A stretch of 57,844 bases of DNA from Companilactobacillus kimchiensis (GTDB taxonomy: Bacteria; Bacillota; Bacilli; Lactobacillales; Lactobacillaceae): the NCBI RefSeq assembly GCF_001438805.1, contig NZ_JQCF01000014.1, positions 1 to 57,844 of the forward strand, read 5' to 3'. Numbering within the stretch: position 1 is the stretch's first letter; every line of letters begins with the position of its first letter. The position numbers were made by a program, and so were the translations under genes. The notes beneath the pieces were generated by a model. It did no database searches and was not told the origin of the DNA. It saw only the letters and a program-made list of their open reading frames with translations. Positions 44,097-53,519 of the stretch are shown here, piece after piece.

Positions 44097-44227
44097 TTAC
44101 TAGGCATTAAATAATATTGTAAAAATGATAAGATTATATAGTTATGGCAAAGATGCCAAAGAAGTGATTACCATAGATAAATATTTTGTGAAATTGTTTC
44201 GGCAATTTTTAGAGATAGGGGAATAAA

Positions 44228-45004
44228 ATGGCACGAAAAATATCTGTTGCAAATCAAAAGGGTGGTGTAGGGAAAACTACAACCACTATTAATTTGGGAG
44301 CATGTTTGACAGACCTTGGTCAAAGAGTACTAATAGTAGATACTGATCCCCAAGGTAATGCAACCAGTGGACTGGGTATTAAGAAAGCCAATGTTGAAAA
44401 GGATGTTTATGACGTTTTAGTCAATGAGTATCCGCTCAGAAAAACCATTATCCATACGAATCACCCTAAACTTGATATTGTTCCTGCAACAATTCAATTG
44501 GCTGGTGCAGAGATGGAATTGACTACAATGATGGCCCGTGAAACGCGTTTACGTGCTGGTATCGAAGAGGTTGACGATGATTATGATATTATTTTGATCG
44601 ACTGTCCGCCTTCATTAGGTCAATTGTCAACTAATGCCTTTACAGCCAGTGATTCAATCATTATTCCAGTGCAAAGTGAATACTATGCTTTGGAAGGTTT
44701 GAGTCAGTTGTTGAATACAATTCGTTTGGTACAAAAACACTTCAATACTAATTTAGCCATTGAGGGTGTTTTGATCACGATGTTAGATGCGAGGACCAAC
44801 TTAGGTGCTCAAGTTGTTGATGAAGTGAAATCATACTTTGGTGATTCAGTCTATAAATCTATCGTACCAAGAAATACACGTTTAGCTGAGGCACCTAGTT
44901 ATGGCTTACCAATCGTTGATTTTGACGACAAGTCCAGAGGTGCTCAGGCTTATCGTGACCTTGCTAAGGAGGTGTTAAAGCGTAATGGCATCAAGCAAAA
45001 ATAA
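44228..45004 (+). CDS. parA: Chromosome partitioning ATPase ParA (Soj)
   Basis: A 258-residue P-loop ATPase with a deviant Walker A, KGGVGKTT at residues 11-18, plus DTDPQGNATSGLG and Walker B IILIDCPPSLG. It acts with ParB/parS in origin segregation and regulation of replication initiation. The context (rsmG before, parB and ychF after) marks it as the chromosomal copy. Many Firmicutes have noc between rsmG and parA; none is present here. It overlaps parB by 20 bases. Confidence 0.94.
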   Translation: MARKISVANQKGGVGKTTTTINLGACLTDLGQRVLIVDTDPQGNATSGLGIKKANVEKDVYDVLVNEYPLRKTIIHTNHPKLDIVPATIQLAGAEMELTTMMARETRLRAGIEEVDDDYDIILIDCPPSLGQLSTNAFTASDSIIIPVQSEYYALEGLSQLLNTIRLVQKHFNTNLAIEGVLITMLDARTNLGAQVVDEVKSYFGDSVYKSIVPRNTRLAEAPSYGLPIVDFDDKSRGAQAYRDLAKEVLKRNGIKQK

Positions 45005-45854
45005 AAAAGGTTTAGGAAGAGGAATCGACGCAATCTTCTCTGAATTCGAAGCTATCGATGAAAATAGTGAAACCGTAGTTGATTTATCCATCGACAAGAT
45101 TCGTCCTAATCCATATCAACCAAGAAAAACTTTTGATGAACATGCTTTAAATGAATTAGCACGATCAATCGAACAAAATGGTGTTTTTCAACCAATTATC
45201 GTTCGTGAAAGTGTTAATGGTTTTGAAATCATTGCTGGTGAAAGACGTTTTCGTGCTAGTAAAATTGCTAAGAAAACGGCGATTCCTGCAATCGTTCGTC
45301 CCTTGAGCGAATCAGGTATGATGGAAATTGCTGTTTTGGAAAACTTGCAACGTGAAGATTTAACGCCACTTGAAGAGGCTGATGCTTATCAAACTCTGAT
45401 CACTAAGTTAAATTTGACCCAAGAACAAGTTTCGCAAAGACTAGGCAAAAGTCGTCCTTATATTGCTAACTACTTGCGTCTGTTGAATTTACCTGATGCG
45501 ACTAAGAAATTAGTCCAAAATGGTGAACTATCAATGGGACAAGCTAGAACACTTTTGAGTTTGAAAGATAAAGAACAAATTGATAAACTTGCTAAGCGTG
45601 CGGTCAGTGAAGATTTAACGGTTCGTCAACTCGAACAATTAGCTACTGAATCAAAACATGACAGCAAGAAGAAAAAGAAGGTTGCTCAAAAATCACCTTA
45701 TATCAGAGCGACTGAAGAGAAATTGGTTGAAAGATTTGATACTCCAGTTTCTGTTAAAGAAACTCGTAGTGGTCATGGAAAATTGGAAATTGATTTCACG
45801 AATACGGATGAATTGAACCGTATTTTAGACATATTAGGAATCCATTTAGATTAG
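44985..45854 (+). CDS. parB: Chromosome partitioning protein ParB (Spo0J)
   Basis: 289 residues. After a basic start (KNKKGLGRGIDAIF) come the CTPase/N-terminal boxes (PYQPRKTFDE; IIAGERRFRASK; ENLQREDLTPLEEA), the helix-turn-helix (TQEQVSQRLGKSRPYIANYL) and a C-terminal dimer domain. It binds parS sites near the origin and loads condensin. The start overlaps the parA 3' end, with GGAGG inside parA. One parS-like palindrome lies at 54258-54273. Confidence 0.95.
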   Translation: MASSKNKKGLGRGIDAIFSEFEAIDENSETVVDLSIDKIRPNPYQPRKTFDEHALNELARSIEQNGVFQPIIVRESVNGFEIIAGERRFRASKIAKKTAIPAIVRPLSESGMMEIAVLENLQREDLTPLEEADAYQTLITKLNLTQEQVSQRLGKSRPYIANYLRLLNLPDATKKLVQNGELSMGQARTLLSLKDKEQIDKLAKRAVSEDLTVRQLEQLATESKHDSKKKKKVAQKSPYIRATEEKLVERFDTPVSVKETRSGHGKLEIDFTNTDELNRILDILGIHLD

Positions 45855-45863
45855 AGGAATTGT

Positions 45864-46127
45864 ATGTTTAAACTTGGAGATATTATTACGATGAAAAAAC
45901 CCCATGCTTGTGGGGAAAACCGCTGGGAAGTTATCCGCATGGGTGCGGATGTTAAAGTTAAATGTTTGGGATGTGGACATATTGTGATGATTCCACGTGC
46001 TGAATTTGCGAAGAAATTCAAGAAAGTTTTAACTCAAGCTGACCAGGTAAAAACGGAAAACGAGCAACATTATTTGAAAAAATCTCAATTAATGCCACCA
46101 AATTTTATTAAGAGAAATGAGGAATAA
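45864..46127 (+). CDS. DUF951 family protein
   Basis: An 87-residue protein with the DUF951 pattern: GDIITMKKPHACGENRWEVI, then VKCLGCGHIVMIPRAEF. The CxxC and the upstream Cys/His suggest zinc binding. The family is nearly always found between parB and ychF in lactobacilli and streptococci and may be linked to translation or DNA binding; its function is unproven. It begins 9 bases after parB and ends 3 bases before ychF. Confidence 0.9.
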   Translation: MFKLGDIITMKKPHACGENRWEVIRMGADVKVKCLGCGHIVMIPRAEFAKKFKKVLTQADQVKTENEQHYLKKSQLMPPNFIKRNEE

Positions 46128-46130
46128 CAA

Positions 46131-47234
46131 ATGGCTCTAACTGCCGGAATCGTCGGACTACCAAACGTTGGTAAGTCAACTTTATTTAATGCTATTACAA
46201 AGGCTGGTGCCGAAATGGCCAACTATCCTTTCGCAACTATTGACCCTAACGTCGGAATGGTTGAAGTACCTGACAAACGTCTTACAAGAATCGATGCCTT
46301 AATTCCTGCTAAGAAATTAATTCATACGACTTTCGAATTTACTGATATCGCTGGTATCGTTAAAGGTGCTAGTAAAGGTGAAGGACTTGGTAACAAGTTC
46401 TTGGAAAATATTCGTCAAGTTGATGCCATTATTCACGTTGTTCGTGCTTTTGATGATGATGATATTACTAGTGTTACTGGTAAAGTTGATCCATTAGACG
46501 ATATCGAAACAATTAACTTGGAACTAAGTATTGCCGATCTTGACAGTATCAACAAGCGTTATACACGTGTTGAAAAGGCTGCTAAGAGTGCCAAGGATAA
46601 AGAAGCTCAAGCAGAATTTGCTGTTCTTGAAAAAATCAAACCAGTTCTTGAAGCTGGTGGTTCAGTTAGAACTATCGACTTTGATGAAGAAGAAGAAAAA
46701 ATTGTTAAAGGTTTGTTCTTGTTAACTTCAAAACCTGTCTTGTATGTAGCTAATATTGCTGAAGATGATATGGCTGATCCAGAAGGTTCTAAATACTACA
46801 AAGTTATCGAAGACTATGCTAAAAAAGAAGACGCTCAAGTTATCGGAGTTTCAGCTAGAACTGAAGAAGAAATTGCTGAATTAGGCGACGATGATAGAAA
46901 AGATTTCCTTGAAGCTGAGGGTGTTACTGAATCAGGTCTTGATAAGTTGATTCGTGCTAGTTACAAATTACTAGGTCTTAGAACATTCTTTACAGCTGGT
47001 GGTAAAGAAACACGTGCTTGGACATTCCACGAAGGTATGAAAGCACCACAAGTTGCCGGAATTATTCACTCTGATTTTGAACGTGGATTCATTCGTGCTG
47101 AAGTTATGGCATATGGTGATTTAGATGAGTTAGGTAGTGAAAAGGCTGTTAAAGAAGCTGGTAAATTACGTGTTGAAGGTAAAGATTATGAAGTTCAAGA
47201 TGGTGACATCATTGAATTCCGCTTCAATGTCTAA
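46131..47234 (+). CDS. ychF: Redox-regulated ATPase YchF (EngD)
   Basis: A 367-residue Obg-family P-loop protein that prefers ATP and associates with ribosomes. Visible are GLPNVGKST (P-loop, about residues 7-15), DIAGIVKGASKGEGLGNKFL (G3 region), and a C-terminal TGS-like domain with FFTAGGKETRAW and EVMAYGDLDELG. Length is standard. It belongs to the parA-parB-DUF951-ychF operon and is followed after 14 bases by a DUF1129 gene. Confidence 0.96.
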   Translation: MALTAGIVGLPNVGKSTLFNAITKAGAEMANYPFATIDPNVGMVEVPDKRLTRIDALIPAKKLIHTTFEFTDIAGIVKGASKGEGLGNKFLENIRQVDAIIHVVRAFDDDDITSVTGKVDPLDDIETINLELSIADLDSINKRYTRVEKAAKSAKDKEAQAEFAVLEKIKPVLEAGGSVRTIDFDEEEEKIVKGLFLLTSKPVLYVANIAEDDMADPEGSKYYKVIEDYAKKEDAQVIGVSARTEEEIAELGDDDRKDFLEAEGVTESGLDKLIRASYKLLGLRTFFTAGGKETRAWTFHEGMKAPQVAGIIHSDFERGFIRAEVMAYGDLDELGSEKAVKEAGKLRVEGKDYEVQDGDIIEFRFNV

Positions 47235-47248
47235 TTAGGGGGACTAAA

Positions 47249-47995
47249 ATGTCAGAGGATTTGAGAGATAAGAATAAGCAAGCTGCTGAAAAACAAAAAG
47301 TTACGTCAGCTAAGAATGAGAAAAAAGAAGAAATCAAAAGTGAAATTTATAGTGCCGATGCTGATGATTTGCGCAAAAAGTTAAGTAATAAAAATGCCGA
47401 ATATATTTTTAAACTTAACAAATATTTGCTTGATAATGGTTTCAAAGAAGATGAAGCTAAGGAAGCAATCGATAAGATGCTACCTGAAATTGTCGACAAC
47501 CAAATCAAAGGAATCCCAGCTAACCAACTTTATGGACCAGTAACTCAAAGAGCTCAAGATATTGTTCATCCAGTCAAGAAAGCTAAGAAAACACCATTCT
47601 GGGCTTCATGGCTCGATACATCTCTATTATTCTTTGCATTGTTTGGTGCATTATACGGAATCGTTGCATTAACAAGTAAAACTAAAGATCCTAATAACCA
47701 AACCGGTATTATTACATTGTTAGTTCTTTCAGCAATGTGGGGTGGACTTCTAACATGGTTCAACAACCAAATGAAGAAACCCAAGGATCAAAGACCAGGT
47801 TGGGGGATTACTATTGCCTACCTAGTTGTTGGTTTAGTATTCATGTTCGTGTTCCTAGCCGGTATGACTTTGGTTCCAACTGTTATTAATCCAGCTCTTA
47901 ATGCAATTGGTTACTTTATTGCCGCCGTGATTGCATTTGGTATTCGTTTTGCTTTCCGTCAAATTACGGGAATCAAAGAACGTTCATTCTTTTAG
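47249..47995 (+). CDS. DUF1129 family membrane protein
   Basis: 248 residues: a charged Lys/Glu-rich N-terminus, a helical cytoplasmic region (AEYIFKLNKYLLDNGFKEDE...), then four membrane helices from about residue 118 (LDTSLLFFALFGALYGIVAL; IITLLVLSAMWGGLLTW; WGITIAYLVVGLVFMFVFLAG; ALNAIGYFIAAVIAFGI). This is the DUF1129 plan, common in Lactobacillales. Function unknown. It is probably the last gene of the parA operon, ending at a terminator. Confidence 0.85.
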   Translation: MSEDLRDKNKQAAEKQKVTSAKNEKKEEIKSEIYSADADDLRKKLSNKNAEYIFKLNKYLLDNGFKEDEAKEAIDKMLPEIVDNQIKGIPANQLYGPVTQRAQDIVHPVKKAKKTPFWASWLDTSLLFFALFGALYGIVALTSKTKDPNNQTGIITLLVLSAMWGGLLTWFNNQMKKPKDQRPGWGITIAYLVVGLVFMFVFLAGMTLVPTVINPALNAIGYFIAAVIAFGIRFAFRQITGIKERSFF

Positions 47996-48008
47996 AATTG
48001 TAAATAAA

Positions 48009-48050
48009 GATCTCTTCCACGGTTAAATCTGTAGAGGAGATTTTTTATTT
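48009..48050 (+). terminator. Intrinsic terminator
   Basis: GATCTCTTCCACGG pairs (with G-U pairs) with CTGTAGAGGAGAT, followed by TTTTTTATTTT. Confidence 0.85.
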
Positions 48051-48214
48051 TCTGATATTTGTTAGGAATAAAACTTTTGCGCATTGCGATTTGGGAATAG
48101 GTGTTTCCTTGTGATGTAAACAAAATTTCATTTGACAATATTTTTGAATAAATTCAAAATAACTTATGAGAGCAAGATTTATCGTGAATAAAATAGAAAA
48201 TGTGGGTATGAATA

Positions 48215-48559
48215 ATGGACAAACAAACTAAATTTGTTAAATTATCAAATATTGGATTAGATAACTTAGACTTGTATAAAAAAGAGGCAACTGGCTATTT
48301 AGATGATATTTGTTACTTATACACCAATAAAAATAGCAATAATACTTTTGTGGCCATGAACTCTTCACAAAAAGTATTGGATTTTTATAAATTTCATAGT
48401 TCAATGGACAAGGATGATATTATGGAAAAAATCATGGATCTTTTCAGTAATGATGAAGCAACTGATTTTAAGAAGTCATTTGAAGCTGTGAAGGAATTTG
48501 ATTTAACCGATAATATCGTAGTCGAATTACCGTTTGATAATGGTGTTTTTAAAATTTAA
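48215..48559 (+). CDS. Hypothetical small cytoplasmic protein
   Basis: A 114-residue acidic protein that I do not recognise. No signal peptide or membrane segment. It has beta strands at the start (KFVKLSNIGLDNLDLYKKEA; ICYLYTNKNSNNTFVAMNSS) and a helical DKDDIMEKIMDLFSND region. A plausible promoter (TTGACA near 48133, 17-base spacer, CAAAAT) lies upstream. It has its own perfect terminator, supporting a real gene. Confidence 0.7.
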   Translation: MDKQTKFVKLSNIGLDNLDLYKKEATGYLDDICYLYTNKNSNNTFVAMNSSQKVLDFYKFHSSMDKDDIMEKIMDLFSNDEATDFKKSFEAVKEFDLTDNIVVELPFDNGVFKI

Positions 48560-48572
48560 GGAGTAAGAACAA

Positions 48573-48613
48573 AAATAAGACTTAGAAATCAATTTGATTT
48601 CTAAGTCTTATTT
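48573..48613. terminator. Bidirectional terminator
   Basis: A perfect 18-base stem AAATAAGACTTAGAAATC/GATTTCTAAGTCTTATTT with an AATTT loop separates two convergent small genes. Confidence 0.93.
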
Positions 48614-48619
48614 CTATTC

Positions 48620-48817
48620 TTATTTAACTCTGAAAAATTGAACCAATCCGTAAAGCCCATAACCGCCACAAGCAATTTTTAAAATGGTCATAATAACACG
48701 AACTTTTTTTAAGTTAATATTAGTATCATAGTTCATTTCATATTGTACAAAGAGGATGATGGCAACTGAAAAGATGATTATTAAGAGAAACTTCATTCGT
48801 TTTCTTAAATATTCCAT
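48620..48817 (-). CDS. Small two-helix membrane protein
   Basis: A 65-residue protein with two predicted membrane helices (FLLIIIFSVAIILFVQY and VRVIMTILKIACGGYGLYGL) and basic ends. GTAGG lies 6 bases before the ATG and a perfect terminator follows the stop, which is why I accept it as a gene despite its size. No family recognised. Confidence 0.55.
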   Translation of the reverse strand: MEYLRKRMKFLLIIIFSVAIILFVQYEMNYDTNINLKKVRVIMTILKIACGGYGLYGLVQFFRVK

Positions 48818-48922
48818 GTGAACCTACTTTCACTGTCTAATTAGTAATCTAGTTACTTCTTATTGTATAATACTAACTAGTTGTAGTTTTGTAAATATAT
48901 GTACGCTTGAGAGGTTTATTAT

Positions 48923-49609
48923 ATGAAAATCTTAGTGGTGGATGACGATAAGGAAATTGTAGAGTTACTTAGTATCTACATTAAAAATGAAGGTTATGAG
49001 TCAATTGCAGCCAACTCGGGGCAAGAAGCATTGGAACAATTGGCAGCTCATAGTGATATTGCATTGATGGTATTGGATATCATGATGCCTGGAATCGATG
49101 GGATTGAAGTCGTTAAACGAGTTCGAAAGAATTCACAGATTCCAATTATCATTGTTTCGGCAAAAACGACCGATATGGATAAGATACAAGGTCTTATTAC
49201 CGGTGCAGATGATTATGTTACCAAACCATTCAATCCTTTGGAAATCATGGCACGAATCCGTTCCTTACTACGTCGTAGTACGCAACAGACATCAAAGAAT
49301 GTTCCAGATAAATTAGAGGTTGGACCAATCACAATTTATAAAGATTCTCATGAAGTTGTGACTGATTCAGGTCAAAAGGTGCAGTTAACGGCGCTCGAAT
49401 TTGGTGTGCTTTACTTATTGGCTAGCCATCCTAATCGAGTATTTTCAGCTGATGAAATTTTTGAACGTGTTTGGAAACAAGAGAGTGTCGTTTCCGCTAA
49501 GACAGTTATGGTTCATGTGAGTCATTTGCGCGATAAATTAGAAGAAGCTACTAACGGTGAAAAAGTTATCGAAACTGTTTGGGGCGTCGGCTACAAAGTG
49601 GAGGTTTGA
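48923..49609 (+). CDS. OmpR/VanR-type response regulator
   Basis: 228 residues: receiver domain with phospho-acceptor Asp52 (MVLDIMMPG), acidic pocket Asp7-Asp9 and Lys in YVTKPFNP, then a winged-helix DNA-binding domain (VQLTALEFGVLYLLASHPNR; TVMVHVSHLRDKLEEA). It resembles VanR. It heads a five-gene operon with its kinase (2-base gap), D,D-carboxypeptidase, MurE and a racemase, so it likely controls cell-wall precursor functions in response to an envelope signal. Confidence 0.92.
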   Translation: MKILVVDDDKEIVELLSIYIKNEGYESIAANSGQEALEQLAAHSDIALMVLDIMMPGIDGIEVVKRVRKNSQIPIIIVSAKTTDMDKIQGLITGADDYVTKPFNPLEIMARIRSLLRRSTQQTSKNVPDKLEVGPITIYKDSHEVVTDSGQKVQLTALEFGVLYLLASHPNRVFSADEIFERVWKQESVVSAKTVMVHVSHLRDKLEEATNGEKVIETVWGVGYKVEV

Positions 49610-49611
49610 TT

Positions 49612-50700
49612 TTGAACAAACGGATCAAACTGAATGCGAAAGAAACGGGTGTCCTCCTTGTTGAAGGAATAGGCACCTTTCTTTTATTTCAGGTAATAAA
49701 TGCAATTTTAATTAGTAGTAGTGGAAACAAAAAGTTATTGGTTAATTTACAAACCAATTTTCAACAGTTAGTGAATACTAAAATATGGGTCATAATTATT
49801 GTGCTGCTTTTGGAGTTAGTCTTTACGGTTATGCTTGTTATCAGTACTTACCATCAACTGGAGTTAGCACAGATCAAACGGACTTTGCAGAAGGTTGCGG
49901 CTGATAATTTGGCCAAACCAGTTGCTATCAAAGTTAATCCTGATTTACAGAGTATCGTTGATAGTTTCAACTTGTTGATTTCGAATATGAATCGTCACTC
50001 TGAAGAACAACGTCAGTCTGAAGAGAGTAAAGATGAGTTGATCAGTAACGTCAGTCATGATATCAGAACACCTTTAACGTCAGTTATTGGTTATTTGGGA
50101 CTGATCGAAGGCAAGAATTTTAATGATTTAGGACAGATTTTGAAGTATACCCATATTGCTTATAATAAATCCTTAGAGATGCAAAATTTGGTTAACTCAT
50201 TGTTTGAATATGCCAATGTTCAACACGCTACAAGTCGTTTGAACATGACACAATTTGATATGGCACAAATGTTAGATCAATTGTCAGCTGATTTTGAACT
50301 AGAAGCTAACAAACGTGGGATGGAAATTATTGTTAATTCATTACCTGACAAGATCATGATGAAAGGCGATACTGAAAAACTCGGACGAGTCTTTAATAAT
50401 TTGATCATGAATGCCTTGAAATATGGTAAAGGTGCCACTCATATTTGGCTTAATGCCGAAATGAAAGATAAAGAAGTTGTCGTTACGGTTGCTAATAATG
50501 GTAAGCCGATTCCGGAAGATTCTTTGAAACACGTCTTTGATCGTTTTTATCGGGTTGAAGATTCTCGCTCTAAGAAGACTGGTGGAACTGGTTTAGGACT
50601 AGCTATCGCCCAAAGCATGATTCAATTGCATGGTGGGACGATTGCAGTTACTTCAAACGATGAGAGAACATCGTTTATTAGCCACTTTCCAACTTCTTAA
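49612..50700 (+). CDS. VanS-like sensor histidine kinase
   Basis: 362 residues with two membrane helices (about 13-35 and 57-80) enclosing a short extracellular loop of some 20 residues, a HAMP-like linker, the dimerisation/phosphoacceptor domain with His149 (SNVSHDIRTPLTSVIGYL) and an ATPase domain (N box NNLIMNALKYGKG; GTGLGLAIAQSMIQLHGG). The very short outer loop points to sensing within or at the membrane. The TTG at 49612 has GGAGG 7 bases upstream, inside the regulator's 3' end. Confidence 0.92.
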   Translation: MNKRIKLNAKETGVLLVEGIGTFLLFQVINAILISSSGNKKLLVNLQTNFQQLVNTKIWVIIIVLLLELVFTVMLVISTYHQLELAQIKRTLQKVAADNLAKPVAIKVNPDLQSIVDSFNLLISNMNRHSEEQRQSEESKDELISNVSHDIRTPLTSVIGYLGLIEGKNFNDLGQILKYTHIAYNKSLEMQNLVNSLFEYANVQHATSRLNMTQFDMAQMLDQLSADFELEANKRGMEIIVNSLPDKIMMKGDTEKLGRVFNNLIMNALKYGKGATHIWLNAEMKDKEVVVTVANNGKPIPEDSLKHVFDRFYRVEDSRSKKTGGTGLGLAIAQSMIQLHGGTIAVTSNDERTSFISHFPTS

Positions 50701-50731
50701 TTCCAAGACTGATTTGTGAGGTTTAATAATA

Positions 50732-51973
50732 ATGAAAAATTTCGTTAAGAAATTAATGTTGGTAATGTCAGTCGTTATTTTGACGTTACCAATTTTTACA
50801 TCAACGGTCCAAGCTGAATCTACGGTTGAAGCAGAACCAGAAATAAATGCTACCGCAGGAATGATCTTTGATGAACATACTGGACAAATTGTCTATAAGA
50901 AGAATGCCGATGAGAAAGTTGCCATTGGTTCAATTACTAAAATTGTTACTTTGTATTTAGTAACTAAAGCAATCAAAGAAGGTAAGTTTACTGAGCAAGA
51001 TACTTTAAGACCAACTCAAGCGCAAGCAGCGATGACTCAAAAGAGTGAGTTGACCAACGTTAAGTTGGATGCTGATAAGGATTATACAGTCAAAGATCTA
51101 TATAGCGCCGCTTGGATCGTATCGTCTAATTCGGCAGCCATGATGCTAGCTGATAAAGTTGCCGGCAGTCAGGCTAATTTTGTAAAGTTGATGCGTAGCA
51201 CCGTCAGTAGTTGGGGCATCAAGGGTGCCAAACTATATAATGTTTCCGGATTGAATAACTCTGACTTGGATGCAGGGATGTACTTGGGTCCTAAGAACGG
51301 TGAAAATAAATTATCAGCCAATGATATTGGCGTTATCGTCAAACATGTGCTAGATGAATATCCTGAAGTTTTAAAAACTACCTCAATGCCTAAACTAGCA
51401 TTCCCTATCGATGGAGTAGTTAAAAGCTTTGATTCACTGAATTTATTGCTTAAAGGTAGCCGTGATTACCAGGAAGGCAATGAATTTGATGGCCTTAAAA
51501 CTGGAACTACCGCTGAAGCTGGCGAATCATTTGTCGGGACCTTGCCATTAAATGACACGAGAATCGTTACGATCGTCTTGAATGCTCAAGGTGAGAAGAC
51601 TGATTTGGATAAGCGTTTCCGCAGTACCCAACGCTTAGTAAGCTATTTGAAGGAACATTATGAGCGTAAGGAAATTCTAAAAAAAGATCAAAATATACAA
51701 ATTAATGATAAAAAGTATAAAACTTATGAACCAATTTATACTTGGTTGCCTAAAAACTTTAATATTGAGGAATTACGTTATACTGTAAGTAGTGGTGACT
51801 TAGGTTTTACTGCAATTCATAATAAGCAAACGGTAAAATTGATTGCCACTAACACTGGCAATGGTTATCTTCCATTCAAAAAGGCAGATGTTAAAAAAGT
51901 AGTACATGAGAAGAAGACAAACCAGAAATCTTGGTGGAATCAAATCGTAGAATTTTTTAACCATTTATTTTAG
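50732..51973 (+). CDS. dacA: D-alanyl-D-alanine carboxypeptidase (DacA/PBP5 type)
   Basis: 413 residues with a signal peptide (1 to about 29, VQAES) and a C-terminal extension that probably anchors it. The active-site motifs are complete: Ser67-x-x-Lys70 (GSITK), Ser131-Ser-Asn133 (SxN) and Lys256-Thr-Gly (KTGTT). It removes the terminal D-Ala from muropeptides. Placed after VanRS-like regulators and before murE, it may trim D-Ala-ended stems when the sensor fires, comparable to VanY in function though not in family. Confidence 0.93.
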   Translation: MKNFVKKLMLVMSVVILTLPIFTSTVQAESTVEAEPEINATAGMIFDEHTGQIVYKKNADEKVAIGSITKIVTLYLVTKAIKEGKFTEQDTLRPTQAQAAMTQKSELTNVKLDADKDYTVKDLYSAAWIVSSNSAAMMLADKVAGSQANFVKLMRSTVSSWGIKGAKLYNVSGLNNSDLDAGMYLGPKNGENKLSANDIGVIVKHVLDEYPEVLKTTSMPKLAFPIDGVVKSFDSLNLLLKGSRDYQEGNEFDGLKTGTTAEAGESFVGTLPLNDTRIVTIVLNAQGEKTDLDKRFRSTQRLVSYLKEHYERKEILKKDQNIQINDKKYKTYEPIYTWLPKNFNIEELRYTVSSGDLGFTAIHNKQTVKLIATNTGNGYLPFKKADVKKVVHEKKTNQKSWWNQIVEFFNHLF

Positions 51974-51985
51974 GAGCGTGTAAAA

Positions 51986-53515
51986 ATGAGTTTAAAAATA
52001 AGTAGTGCTATAGAGATTTTGAAAAAGCATGATTTACTGGTTTCTAGTTCAGTTAGCAATGAAAACCTTGAAGTAACTAATATTAGTTACAATTCTAAAG
52101 AAGACCAAAAGAACGGTATTTTCTTCTGCAAGGGTAATAAATTTAAAGCTGAATATTTGGATCAGGCTATTAAAAATGGTGCCCAAATTTATGTTGCAGA
52201 AAAAGAATTTAGTCAAGACGTCGATCGTTTGATCGTTAAGGATGCTTCAAAAGCTTTGGCCTTATTGAGTGCCAAGTTTTATGGTAATCCAGAAGATGAT
52301 TTATTTATTGTTGCGTTCACCGGAACTAAAGGTAAGACAACTACTTCATACTTCCTATATGATATTTTGAATCGAGCTTATCCTAAACAAGTTGGTTTAT
52401 TCTCAACTGTTGATCGGATTGTCGGACCAAAGCCTGAGGATAAGTTCAAGTCAGATTTAACTACTCCAGAGTCAATGGAGTTGTTCCGTGATATGAGAAG
52501 ATGTGTTGATAATGGGTTCAAATATCTAGTGATGGAAGTATCTTCACAGGCTTATAAGAAGAACCGAGTTTACGGATTACAATTTGATATTGGTGGTTTT
52601 TTGAATATTACGCCAGATCATATTGGACCGAATGAACATCCAACGTATGCTGATTATTTAAACTGTAAGAAACAATTGATGATCAACTCAAAAATCAATA
52701 TTATTAATCGTCAGACTAATGATTACGACACAGTTTACGCTGCTGCCAAACAAACTAGTGATGACAAAGATATTTATCGTTTTGCTAAAGATGAAGTCGG
52801 TGATACTGACTTTAGTATTCGTAATAAGGAATCTAACTTAAACGATTCTGTCTTTACCTATACAGCTGAAAGTGACAAAGCTGAAGACTTACAAGAACAT
52901 GGTCAATATACTTATCAATTAGGTCTAGTTGGTGATTTTAATGAACTAAATGCAGGGGCAGCTATTACGGCAGCTAAGATTATCGGCATCAAAAACGAGG
53001 TGATTGTTGATAGTTTAAAATCAGCATTCGTTCCAGGGAGAATGGAACACATTAATACCAACTCTCACGGAACGATCTTCGTTGACTATGCTCACAACTA
53101 TGCCAGTATGAATGCACTTTTGAGTTTTCTAAAACGTGAATATCCAGAATCAAAGGTCAAAGTTGTTGTCGGAAGTCCTGGTGATAAGGGAGTTTCTAGA
53201 CGTGATGGATTTGCCCAGGTGTTAACTGAGTTGGCTGATTCGGCGATTCTGACTACTGATGATCCTGGATTTGAGGATCCAGCTGCTATTTGTAAGCAAA
53301 TTGATGATAAGATTGATCACACTAGAGTTGAAGTTAAAACGGTGCTTGATCGTGAAAAAGCGATTCGTGAAATGATCAGCTCAAGTAATAATGACGATAT
53401 TGTAGTGCTTGCTGCTAAGGGTAACGACGCCTATCAAAAGACAAAGGGTGTTGATGTTCCTTATGCCAGCGATCCTGTTGTTGCCAGAAAAATTTTAAAA
53501 GATATTGAGGGCTAG
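51986..53515 (+). CDS. murE: UDP-MurNAc-tripeptide synthetase MurE (probably lysine type)
   Basis: A 509-residue Mur ligase. The ATP loop is GTKGKTT (residues 113-119), the KGKTT form I associate with lysine-adding enzymes. The Mur central motif (NITPDHIGPNEHPTYADYL) follows, and DYAHNYASM starts the C-terminal domain. The diaminopimelate motif DNPR is absent, with DDPGFEDP in its place, consistent with L-lysine as third residue. It adds that residue to UDP-MurNAc-L-Ala-D-Glu. It begins 12 bases after dacA and ends 4 bases before the racemase start. Confidence 0.92.
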   Translation: MSLKISSAIEILKKHDLLVSSSVSNENLEVTNISYNSKEDQKNGIFFCKGNKFKAEYLDQAIKNGAQIYVAEKEFSQDVDRLIVKDASKALALLSAKFYGNPEDDLFIVAFTGTKGKTTTSYFLYDILNRAYPKQVGLFSTVDRIVGPKPEDKFKSDLTTPESMELFRDMRRCVDNGFKYLVMEVSSQAYKKNRVYGLQFDIGGFLNITPDHIGPNEHPTYADYLNCKKQLMINSKINIINRQTNDYDTVYAAAKQTSDDKDIYRFAKDEVGDTDFSIRNKESNLNDSVFTYTAESDKAEDLQEHGQYTYQLGLVGDFNELNAGAAITAAKIIGIKNEVIVDSLKSAFVPGRMEHINTNSHGTIFVDYAHNYASMNALLSFLKREYPESKVKVVVGSPGDKGVSRRDGFAQVLTELADSAILTTDDPGFEDPAAICKQIDDKIDHTRVEVKTVLDREKAIREMISSSNNDDIVVLAAKGNDAYQKTKGVDVPYASDPVVARKILKDIEG

Positions 53516-53519
53516 AAAC

